A DNA stretch of 64,000 nucleotides from Lytechinus pictus (lineage: Eukaryota; Echinodermata; Echinoidea; Temnopleuroida; Toxopneustidae): NCBI RefSeq assembly GCF_037042905.1, contig NC_087252.1, positions 2,239,501 to 2,303,500 on the forward strand, in the 5' to 3' direction. Below are positions 44,486 through 55,300 of this stretch, one piece after another. Positions within the stretch are counted from its first letter, which is position 1; the number at the start of each line of letters is the position of its first letter. The notes beneath the pieces were generated by a model. It saw only the letters and a list, made by a program, of their open reading frames with translations, did not search any database and was not told where the DNA came from. The position numbers and the translations under genes are program-made.

Positions 44486-44731
44486 GCCCTGTATCATTTT
44501 ACGAGCTTAGATCATTGATGTACGACGTAAATACACCTAGCCTAGAAAAGTTAAGAAAAACAATTTGCGAGCTAGGAATCGACGAGACAAGTGCAAATAA
44601 CTTTGGTCCACAACAAATCTACGACTATCTGTGTCAGTGGAAAGATGGACACCCCCAGGTAGATCAAGGAAAACTATTACATGACGCGCTTTTAAGAGCC
44701 GGTCATGAGGAAGCCTGGTCGAAAGTCTTAG
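44486..44731 (+). CDS. Gene 2 module C (type 1)
   Basis: Matches 5997-6242 in length and splice sites. Replacements cluster in the first 20 residues (Y/F, H/Y, L/V, H/N); the W-helix and last helices are unchanged. Confidence 0.83.
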
Positions 44732-44801
44732 GTAAGTAATGTAGCAATATTTCGTTTTAAATAATTGAACGTTACATGAGCTCGAAAATCTCATATGCCT
44801 A

Positions 44802-44802
<1 letters not shown>

Positions 44803-44854
<52 letters not shown>

Positions 44855-44880
44855 TAATTATTATTATTATTATTATTATA
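44803..44880. repeat. AAT/ATT microsatellite
   Basis: AAT repeats followed by ATT repeats, able to form a hairpin; longer than in gene 1 (6313-6362). Confidence 0.9.
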
Positions 44881-45478
44881 TACCTAAATATGTCTTTTAC
44901 AATTGCATAAGACACCAGTTTAGTATGCTGCTCTTACCATATGAAAACTTGAAAACGCAATGCTGACCAAAATACTCCATCATCAGAGAAGGTTTCATTA
45001 CTAAAATTCCATCTACTCCCCCTCAAAAAGAAGAAAATGAAATACATGAAGAAAACAAAACAGGCAAATATAATGCAAATACAACAAGTTTTGATCATGA
45101 TCCAGGTGCCGTTTTAACGAACGAAACACTTTAATACGCCATTAGGTTACAACTGACCTTCTAGCATGTTAATAACGGTGGTTGTCATTACTTGCACGCT
45201 GTACATGCTGTAAGCAATCTTTAACATTTGCACAACGCATTTTACCATTACAAAATGCACCCCGGAATACACCAGACGGTACCCTGTACTCTTTCTAGAA
45301 GAATAAGAAGTAATAATAAAAATGATGATAATAATAAAAAACGTATTATTACTTCCATACAAAATGACGATCTACATAAAGGTATAAATTATGTTGTTTC
45401 CCAAATAGAGATTTCGTTTTGTTACAAATATATAAAACAAAAAGTTAATTTACTATGTGTTGAACCTTCCCCCTAAAG

Positions 45479-45754
45479 AACAAAGGAAGGAAAGATCAGA
45501 TGTATCTGAAAGTACGTTCAAGAAGATACTCTGTAATGTCACAGCCCCAGCAGTGATACAGCAGCTCCTGAAAAGGCTAGACCCAGACATAGCTGGAGAT
45601 TTGGATACCTCACTGGAGACAGATGTTACGCCAAAAGCCTTGGAAGCAATGAAGGAATGGAATGAAAGACCTCTCAATGAAAATAGAATGATCGTGTTAA
45701 GCCGTGCCTTGGAGAAAGCTAAATGCAGGCCGATTAACAGGACTGTTCTCTACG
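45479..45754 (+). CDS. Gene 2 module D (type 2)
   Basis: Matches 6964-7239. Differences include K/E, K/R, C/S, K/G, F/V, L/V, D/N, M/R and F/V with only two silent changes seen. The W-N-E-R-P and L-S-R-A-L-E-K-A motifs are kept. Confidence 0.82.
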
Positions 45755-45824
45755 GTAAGAGGTGGAGTGAATTTTCTTACACCCATTTTATTTTCGTCTC
45801 GCCGGCATAGCAGGTCGAGACATA

Positions 45825-46640
45825 GGCGCCGCTTTTCCGACGACGGCGGCGGCGTCGTCGACATTCAAATCTTAACCTGACGTTTTTTAAATGTCATCTT
45901 AAATTAAAAGGTATATGGACCCATTTCATGAAACATAAACGTAATGGTAATCAAGTATTACTGCACAACCTGCTTAGCTTTCAGGGAACATGATCAATGT
46001 CAAAGGACATTTAGGGTCAATGGACCATAAATGACATTTGACCATGTTTGGGTATTTGTTGAATAACCATAACTTTGAAGGTCACAAGGTATGGATCTAG
46101 TTCATGACAATTGGCCATACATGTAAGAGTAATAAAATATCCCTGAAAACCCTGTGCGAGTTTCAGGTCAGATGACGAATGTTAAATTATTGTTAATGGT
46201 CAATGAACTTAAATTATATGGGAGGAATCAAATACAAAACTTAACAGAGGTTAATTTTTTTTAAATGTCATAACTTTGAAAATAAATGAATGTAGTACCT
46301 GAACTTTGGACACTAGACCAATCAACTATCAGCAAATACCCTGCATGTGTTTCAGGTCACATGACCAAGATCAAAGGTCATTTAGGGTCAGTGAACTTAG
46401 ACCATGTTGGGAAAATATTACAATTTTAACCTAAGGTCAAGTTTTTGAAATGTCTTAACAGAAGGGTATACATTCTTTATGAAACTTTGGCATAACTGCA
46501 ATCAAGCATTACTAAAAATCCTGCCCAAATCTTAGGTCTCATAGTCAAGGTCAAAAGTCATTAAGGGTCAATAAACATAGCATTTTGATTATCATATGAA
46601 TGGTGTTTTGTGAATATGTCGTTTCCAGAGTCAGCACTGC
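45825..46640. repeat. AGGTCA-type degenerate tandem repeat
   Basis: Gene 2 copy of 7310-8120, collinear with it, with small indels. Confidence 0.65.
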
Positions 46641-46954
46641 TTTTATTTTGAATTCCCGAATACAGTCAAGACTGCCTTAGGCGTTCCACTTGTTTTAATA
46701 AGGATGGCCTTATACAGTTTACAATTAGTAATTTAGCTTATCATGTACGATATTTTTTTCTTGATAAATGGAATAACGTCCTTACACCACCTGGAGACTG
46801 GCAAATGATAAATATGAACATTCATCATTTCATCAATTTCAAAGATTTTTTTTATATATTACATTTTACATTGCACATTCGTTGATATAGATAAAAAACT
46901 AAGATCTAAAATGGTTAATCCCTGAAATTAATATTTTAACTTTCTCCAAATCAG

Positions 46955-47203
46955 AAACTATGTCATATTTTGAGCTGTGGTCAATGGTTCATTTCGACTT
47001 TGATACTAATGTGATAACGTTACCATTACGTGATGCTTTGAAGGCGATGGGAGTACTAGGTATAGATGAGACAATAAGTCGGCATGAGGTTTATCATCTT
47101 CTTTGTAAATGGAAGGAAGAACACTCTTATTGCGACCAACGTCTGGTGTTCAAAGTTCACTTGCTTAACGAAGGACTTCACAAAGAATGGGAAAATTTCA
47201 GTG
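46955..47203 (+). CDS. Gene 2 module E (type 1)
   Basis: Matches 8454-8702; four replacement differences (M/T, L/V, N/Y, L/F) and one silent. Confidence 0.83.
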
Positions 47204-47390
47204 GTAAGTGAAATGGATTTATTTCAATTCTAATGAAGAAAACATAAATATTTTTTATACAGTCTTTAAAGGAATTTATTCTAATAACGGCAGGGAGGAG
47301 GGTGGGAGGTACGAAAGATAAGAAATTATAGGTGTAAAGTTAATTTTCCCACCGCGCACATCGTCGGTGCTCTAATTAGTAATAGACACC

Positions 47391-47550
47391 TGGGGGGCGT
47401 TTCATCAATATTTTCGTCCGACAAGTTGTCAGATCTGACAACTTTCCTGGATTCTGATTGGTTGAGAAGCACTGTTACTATAGTAACTGTCGGATGAAAT
47501 AGGACTTGTCGGATAAAACGTCCGACAAGTCCTTTCATGAAACGCTCCCC
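47391..47550. mobile_element. 160-bp MITE with TGGGG-GCGTTTCAT ends
   Basis: Begins TGGGGGGCGTTTCAT and ends ATGAAACGCTCCCC, an inverted pair, and holds further internal inverted words (TCCGACAAGT). Copy 1 reads straight through at about 8889, so this is a clean insertion in gene 2. Target duplication not resolved. Confidence 0.72.
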
Positions 47551-47805
47551 AGGTCTTAGTGGAATTTGCGTAACGCGCGCGTGTGTTTATGGTGATTATG
47601 TGGAAGGTTCCATGACATTTGTTCAGGCGACAATTTCTCTGTTCTATATTCCCCACACTATTCAAATGACGAACTTTTACTCTATGTTTAACACTTTATC
47701 CTACCCTAACCCTAAACATAACATAAAACCATATTGCAACCCTAACCCTACATCTTTGACGAAATTAATGTAAAGCATTGAGCAATTGTCCCATAAACAA
47801 ATGTG

Positions 47806-47853
47806 TTACCGTGGGGAAAGGGGATAGGCGGTAGTCCCCTTTCCCCACGGTGA
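47806..47853. other. 19-bp hairpin (one mismatch), gene 2 copy
   Basis: Same structure as 9146-9193, with one C-to-T change in the left arm. Confidence 0.6.
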
Positions 47854-47961
47854 CCGCGTAACATTTTTTTTTATTAGACTTCTTTTATAATTTGTGTCTA
47901 TTCTGTAATTGAAATCGGCTGAAGATTTATGAATGACATGGACGCCACCTCCTTATTTCAG

Positions 47962-48243
47962 ATCTGAGGCTTGGAACAGACCGGATCATTTCTGATGAAA
48001 CACTGGAACATATTTTGTGGCACTTGAAAACTCCAGGAAAGATCCAACATTTTATTCATAAGCTGACCAATACCGACCAAGAATCAATACCTGAAGATTC
48101 AAATCTACCAGAGAGCATCAGGATTGCTCTGACTAGATTGGAGTTGTGGAAGAAGGGCCCCATCAATATACATCCGGTGATTCTATTAAGCGAAGCGCTG
48201 GAATCAGCAAAATGCTCTAACGTTGCCATGACCTTTTTTCAAG
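47962..48243 (+). CDS. Gene 2 module F (type 2)
   Basis: Protein identical to 9302-9583 by eye; two silent base differences only. This is the most conserved module of the array between the two genes. Confidence 0.83.
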
Positions 48244-49007
48244 GTAATTATATGAAAGAACGAAGGTTCAGTCTTGTCCTTTTATTCAAGCATGCATAGA
48301 TGATATCAGATATCACATTTGCAAAAAACAAACAAACACAAAAAACGCCTACCGGAGGTGTGGTCCAGGAATATTATATATGAAAAAAAATATCAGAAAG
48401 TTAAATGAGCAACTAGACCAAAAGCTTCAGTCTCTGTATTTTGGTTGTTCCGCTGAACTGCGTTGGCTTCTCTCTCCAGTACATAGACTGAAGTATTGTT
48501 GGCTCATACGTAAAGACAACGTTTTAGCAGTAACGTTAGATCTGAAATTCGGCGGAAACCCGATTTTCGGATCGTTTTTTGTACATCGACATAAAATTTC
48601 ACATTAAAAAAATAAATTTCATCCAACCAAGAAAATATATAAAATTAAGAAATTTTTGTACCTTAGACCGCATTTACCGCAAATTCCTTTCAAATGCTGA
48701 TCAAAACATAATCAACCTCAGTGGCGGATCCAGGGGGTGGCGCAGGGGGCGCGCGCCCCCCTCTAATATTTGAGCGGCGCCGAAGGCGCCGCTCAAAAAA
48801 AAAAAAGTAAAGTAAAAGAAAGAAAAGGTGCTGCTTGAAAAAATTAAAATCAAGGAAAGAGAAGAAAAGAAAAGGCGCCGCTTAAAAAAATTATACACTG
48901 ATAAAATATTAGCAACAGTAAGGAAAGACTATTCCCCAGCAAAGCACAATCATATCATCTTCCTTATCTTTTCTTTTAACTACCCTTTTCCCAACAACTT
49001 CGCCGGT

Positions 49008-49950
49008 TAAAAATAATCAGCAGTGCGCTGCCTGCATATAACTGGCGCCAATCAAGAATAATCAGCGCCACCTTAATCTAAATCGGCGCCGGACAAGAAT
49101 AATCAGCGCCATTTGGTTACAAATCGGCGCCAGTCGAGAAAAATCGGCACTGTCAGAGTCTTAACCGGCGCCGATCAAGGATAATCTGCGCCACCTAAAT
49201 CTAAATCGGCACTAGATAAAAATAATCGGCGCCATCTGGTTATAAATCGGCGCCGGTACAGAAAAATCGACGCTGCCTGAGTTCTTAACCGGCGCCGATC
49301 AAGGATAATCAGCGCCACCTAAATCTAAATCGGGGCCGGACAAGAATAATCAGCGCCATCTGGTTATAAATCGCCGCTGCCAGAGTCTTAACCGGCGCCG
49401 ATCAAGAATAATCAGCTCCACCTAAATCTAAATCGGCGCCGGGCAAGAATAAACGGCGCCATCTGGTTATAAATCGGCGCCGGTAAAGAAAAATCGGCGC
49501 TGCCTGAGTTCGTAACCGGCGCCGAGCAAGGATAATCAGCGCCACCTATATCTAAATCGGTGCTGGTCAAGAATAATCAGCGCCATCTGGTTATAAATCG
49601 GCGCTGCCTGAGTCTTAACCGGTGCCGATCAAGAATAATCAGCTCCACCTAAATCTAAATCGGCGCCGGACAAGAATAATCAGCACCACCTGGTTAAAAA
49701 TCGGCTCCAGTCAAGAATAATTGGCGCCTCCTTGTTCTAAATCGGCGCCAGTCAATTATGAATTGCCGCTGCCTGAATCTTACGTGACGTCGGTAAAAAT
49801 AATCAGCACTACTTGTTCTAAATCGGCGCCGGTCAAGAATAATCAGCGTCCCCTGGTTCCAATAAATAGGCGCCGGTAGAATAATGAAGAAGGGCCTATT
49901 GCCAACCAAATCTAGATCGGCGCCGGTCAAGAATGATCAGCGGCACCTGG
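49008..49950. repeat. GGCGCC-rich minisatellite (gene 2)
   Basis: Counterpart of 10795-11615, about 120 bp longer through extra internal units. Confidence 0.75.
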
Positions 49951-50399
49951 TTATACATTTTATTGTTGAATGGTCATAACAAAGCTTATCGCATGCACCT
50001 TACAGAGTGGACTCGGGCGGGGCAGTTGCCCAAAGAATGACAGATGTCATGAAATCTTTAATTTATTTTAAAAATCCCAGAATCATACACAAGCGTAGAG
50101 CAAATCCTTTAATTTTGATCTTATTTTCCAATGCTTTAATAAAAAGAAGGTCAGTCACTTTTCTTCTTTACACATTCCACATTGTGCCACCTCTATGGCC
50201 TTTAGTTTAAGACAGCTACTATAGTGTTTATGAAGATGATTCGATATTTTACCCCAAAACTTTGCTAAAACCCGTTGCTAGTACCGGGAGTGTATAATTA
50301 CGCAACCAGTCGTATATTGAGATTGAGCTACACAACTCGTTCTTTATTTAAAATCGTGCTTAAATTATCCGCTTCTCAGATTGGAATATACAAATTTTC

Positions 50400-50870
50400 A
50401 CCTCGCGCTTCGCGCTCGCATCATTTCTGTAGCAAAACCCCGTACTTTTCATGATTAAATAGGTGAATAGAATGTCCCTTTTTCAGGAATAAACGTCAAA
50501 AGAACTCCCGCTTCGATTTGCAATAATCTTTTGCTGGATATAATCTTGTTCTTTATTACAAACGTCCATTAAACTGTCATTTTGTTCAGATCGAAATATC
50601 AAAGTTTTAAGCTCGCGCTTCACGCTCGCATCTATTGTTTTTTTAGATACCCATCTTAATCATTGGTATACCAAAAATGCATAGAATATCAAGCTTTCTG
50701 GTCAGAATATAAAGAAATTTCAGCTCGCCCTCGGCACTCGCATTATCTGTGTAGTGAGATATGTATCCTCCTCATGAGTTACTACAAACAGTCCTAAACA
50801 GGCAACTTTTTCCTGTTTTCAGATCAGTATACTAAAAAATTTCAGCTCGCGCTTCGCGCTCGCATTAATT
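50400..50870. repeat. Four-fold CTCGCGCTTCGCGCTCGCAT motif (gene 2)
   Basis: Counterpart of 12060-12540, nearly identical. Confidence 0.6.
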
Positions 50871-51378
50871 TGTTGGTGAGATATGTGTTTCTATCTCATG
50901 AGTCATATAAATATATATATATATATGCATATGTGTGTGTGTGTTTGTGTGAGTTTGTTTGTTTTGTGTGATATCGAGCGCCCTTGGAAAGTTGATTCAT
51001 GATTTTGCCCCCCAAATCTTAAAAAAAGGATCGACGCCCCTATGTATATATATATATACATATAGTAAAAAAAAACTTGTATCTCTATTAATATACAAAA
51101 GTATTGGCCTCATCGCAATAAAAGGGTTATTACACGAGATTTTGAAATCGCACATAACATGCATAATTTGTGTTATTTTTTGCTTGTTTCTTTCTTTAAT
51201 AAGTCTTTCAATCTCTCTCTATATATGTTTTAGAAAGATTATATGTTTAAATTCATGTATATTTCTGTTATAATGAGATATGTTTAAGTGGACTTCAGGG
51301 AATGGTCGTACGCAGCAAGGGGGAGGGGGGGGGGGCACATTCGCGATCTGCTGTTGTGAAAATATTTTTTTTCCCTTA

Positions 51379-51635
51379 TGTGACGAGATAATAATACACG
51401 TTTAAGTCTGGAGGACAGACTAAAAAAAGGATAACGCTATGTGAACAACGGACTTGTGAATCTGAATCGTCATGTGTACATTTTGTAAATAAACTGTTTT
51501 TAAACGATTTGACACGGCGTGGCTTGTTTGCTAATTCAGGAGTGTCTGGATGGAGAACAAGATTCAGGAGGTTTACGTTGGTGTTTGTCCAGGACAGGTA
51601 ACAATAAGAGCTTGTATGGATCAGCAAACGTAACA
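51379..51635 (+). repeat. 5' LTR of Gypsy element
   Basis: Starts TGTGACGAG and ends GTAACA (TG...CA). AATAAA at 51488-51493 is a likely polyadenylation signal. Differs from the right LTR at one base seen (T/C near 51621). Confidence 0.93.
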
Positions 51636-51720
51636 GTGGGGGCTTGTCCGTGAATCAATCCTCTGCCTAACAGTGGGGGCTTGTCCGTGAATCAATCCTC
51701 CGCGTAACAGTGGGGGCTTG
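51636..51720 (+). other. Primer-binding-site region, repeated in tandem
   Basis: TGGGGGCTTGTCCG directly after the LTR resembles the tRNA-Pro primer site of some retroelements. With the last five LTR bases it forms a 37-bp unit (51631-51667) repeated at 51668-51704, with a third partial copy at 51705-51720. Confidence 0.7.
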
Positions 51721-52369
51721 GTGAGAGTCGACCCAGAACTCTCGGCGTAAGTTGTATCGGAGTACCGTATAACGTATAATGCTAGCGCCGGCAAAGTCGC
51801 ATGAACGTATTATCGAAGAGTGTGCAATCGTATTCAACGTGAAGATTGTCATTAGACATTTGCATGGGTGTGTGTACACGTAGATGTAATGCCAGTGTGT
51901 GTGGATATCGCTGTCAGTGTTGTGTATGACGCTGTGTGGTGGCGCACAAGGTTGAGTATGGCGTGCCGTTTGTCCCTTAAGCAATTCCGTGTATTTCAGT
52001 GTGTCTCGCTGTGCGATGTGTTTTGTTCACGTAGTGTTGAATGAACTTTGGGTTGATGATATTTCAACTGGTTAACCATTTTTTTAAGGGTTGCTGTGTC
52101 GGTTGATGGAAACTGACAGTGTCGACTGGAGTCAAGTTGACAGTGTGGTTGGAAAAATTTTCAACTGGGGTGACCGAGTCAGGTTACCGTTTCTGTAGGT
52201 TGAGGTCATATCTACAGGGTCAGCCAGGTCAGGTTGACATTTTCTTATGTGGTTGATATAATTTTCAACTGTGATAACCGTATTGGTTATTGTCTTGGCT
52301 AAGAATTAAAGGTTTCTTTAGCTGTTTCTAGTCTTTTCAGCGTTGAAGATTAGGGGTCTTTTGTTGACC

Positions 52370-55300
52370 ATGGCGGAATTTTCTTTGGACGATTTCGTTG
52401 ATTCTCCCAGTGTTGAGAAGTTGCTGGTTCTGAAGAAGGTTCATCTCTTGGAGATTGCTCACCATTACCAGGTTGCTGAGGTAAGGACTACTTGGCGTAA
52501 ATTAGAAATTCTGAAAGCTGTAATTCAGTGGTTAGTGGAAGAGGAAGATGTCCTTCCACTTGAAGCTTTATCTAAGGTTCCGATTGAGTCTGTGAATGTG
52601 GACTTGACAGAGAAATTGCGTTTGAAAGAGCTGGAACTAGAGATAGCGAAAGTTGCGCTTGAACGAGAACAAGTAGTTTTGAGAAGGGAGCATGAGAATG
52701 CTAGAGAAAGAGAAGAAATTAGGCAAGTAAAGTCTGATTTTGATGTTGCGAAACATGTTCGAATGGTTCCCGTTTTTCAGGAGGGGGAGGAGATAGAGAA
52801 ATATTTCCTTCACTTTGAAAAGGTAGCTGTTAGTTTGAGTTGGCCGCAAGAAAAATGGTCACACTTGTTACAATCTCAGTTGAAGGGTAAAGCTCGAGAT
52901 GCTTATTCAGCTTTGTCAGTTGATGATGCGGGTCGTTATGACGTTGTAAAAGCGGCAGTGTTGCGTGCTTATGAGCTTGTACCGGAAGCGTACCGTCAAC
53001 AATTTCGGAAAACACGCAAAGATGAGACCGAAACTCATCTTGAGTTTGCTAGGTGCAAACAACAGTTGTTTGATAGATGGAGTTCGTCACTCCATGCAGA
53101 TAGCTTTGATAAGCTTAGAGAAATAATTCTTCTCGAAGAGTTTAAGCGTAGTGTGCATTTCGATGTTAGGTTGCATCTTGAAGAGCAGCAAATAGGAACG
53201 CTTAATGAAGCAGCGAAGCTTGCAGATGATTATGCGCTAACGCACAAAATCACAAACAAAAAATCAGATGAGACAAACAAATCTGGAAAGTGGAAAAACA
53301 AAAACAAAAATGGTGCTTCAGCACACAACAAGAAAGAAGTAAAATCACAATCTAAAGATGACGAGCAAGAAAAGAAATGCTATGCATGTCACAAGGTTGG
53401 TCATTTTAAAGCAAAGTGTCCTACACTTAAAGGAAAAACAAGTGAATCAAGTAATGCACATCCAAATGCATTTGTGAAAAATTTGCAAAGTTCAGAGAGT
53501 AGGATTGAGCCAGTTAACTTAGAGAAAGTGAAAAAGCAATATGAACCGTTTGTTTCTGTAGGATATGTTTCCCTAGCTGGTAGTGTCGAAGCAAGAAAAG
53601 TGAAAGTGTTGCGTGATACTGGTGCTTCTCAGTCTTTGATCTTGGAGAGTGTGTTGCCTTTTGGTGAGAAATCTTGTGTTGGAGCTAGTGTTTTGCTCCA
53701 AGGAATAGGAGATGGCTTTGTAAAAGCACCCCTTCATGTGGTAGACTTGAAATCAGACCTTGTTTCTGGTAGTGTGAAAATGGCTGTGAGACCATCACTT
53801 CCGGTGGCAGATGTTTCCATCATTTTAGGGAATGATCTTGCTGGTGATAAAGTTGTGCCATGTCCAGTTGTGAGTGCTATTCCGTGTGAGAGTAGTAAAA
53901 CAGAGCAGTTGGTTGCAGAATTTCCTACTGTGTTTCCGTCTTGTGCTGTAACTCGTTCGATGGCAAAGAAAGTAGAGTCTGAATCGAAGTCTAGTGAGCT
54001 AGATGAGGTTAACTTGGGAGATTCTTTCTTTTGTCGTTTGGTTGATGATGAATGTGAATCAAATGTGAATGAGGGTGCAGGAGAAACTCAAAGTACAGAA
54101 GAGAAAAGTAAATGTGAACCAATGCCGATAAGTAAGAGTAAGTTGTTGGAGGAGCAACAAAAAGATCCTCAGTTAGTATCCATGTTTGAGAGAGCGATCT
54201 CTGAAGAGGAGGCATTGACCGTGCCTGTTTGTTATTATATGAAGTCAGGTGTTTTGATGAGAAAGTGGAGGCCGATAGATGTTCCTGCTGATGAAGTTTG
54301 GAAAGAGGTCCACCAGATTGTAGTTCCTTCTACTTATAGGCCGGAAATACTTAGTCTTGCTCATGAAGCACCACTTGCAGGTCACTTGGGAGTCTATAAG
54401 ACTCGGGAAAAAATCCTTTCTCATTTCTTTTGGCCGGGTTTACAAAAGGATGTTGCAAACCATTGCAGAAGTTGTCATGTATGTCAGGTAGTAGGTAAAC
54501 CGAATCAGAAAATACCAGTCGCGCCATTAAAACCAGTGCCAGCGTTCGATGAACCGTTTGCAAGAATTATCATAGATTGCGTAGGTCCGCTTCCGAGGAC
54601 AAAAGCGGGTAATGAATTCCTGTTTACCATTATGTGCGCAAGTACCAGGTATGTCGAAGCGATTCCACTTAGACGCATCACCGCAAACAATGTGAGCAAG
54701 GCGCTGATCAAGTTTTTCACGACTGTAGGATTACCGCGTACCGTTCAGTCTGATCAAGGATCAAACTTTATGTCGAAAGTCTTTAAGCAAGTGCTAGGGC
54801 AGTTAGGGATTGAACATGTAGTTTCTAGTGCATACCATCCTGAATCGCAAGGAGCACTTGAGAGATGTCATCAGACACTCAAGAACATGCTCAAAACATA
54901 TTGTTTGGAGACAGAGAAACAATGGGATGAGGGAATTCCATTGTTGCTATTTGCTTTGAGAGAATCTGTTCAAGAATCTCTTGGTTTCAGCCCATTTCAG
55001 CTCGTGTATGGACATGAAGTCCGTGGACCCCTCAGGTTGTTGAGTGAAAGGTTGTTGTCAGATGAGGAAGATGTGAATATGTTAGACTACGTATCGTCTT
55101 TCCGTGAGAGATTGCATCGTGCTTGTGAAGTTGCTAGGAAGAATTTGTCTGATTCTCAGGAGAAAATGAAGTCTTGGTATGACAAGAAGTCCAAGGAAAG
55201 GAATTTCAAGGCAGGTGATGAAGTTTTGGTTTTGTTACCAGTAGTTGGTAATGCTTTGCAGGCTAGATTTTCTGGACCGTATACCATTCTGAAGAAAGTT

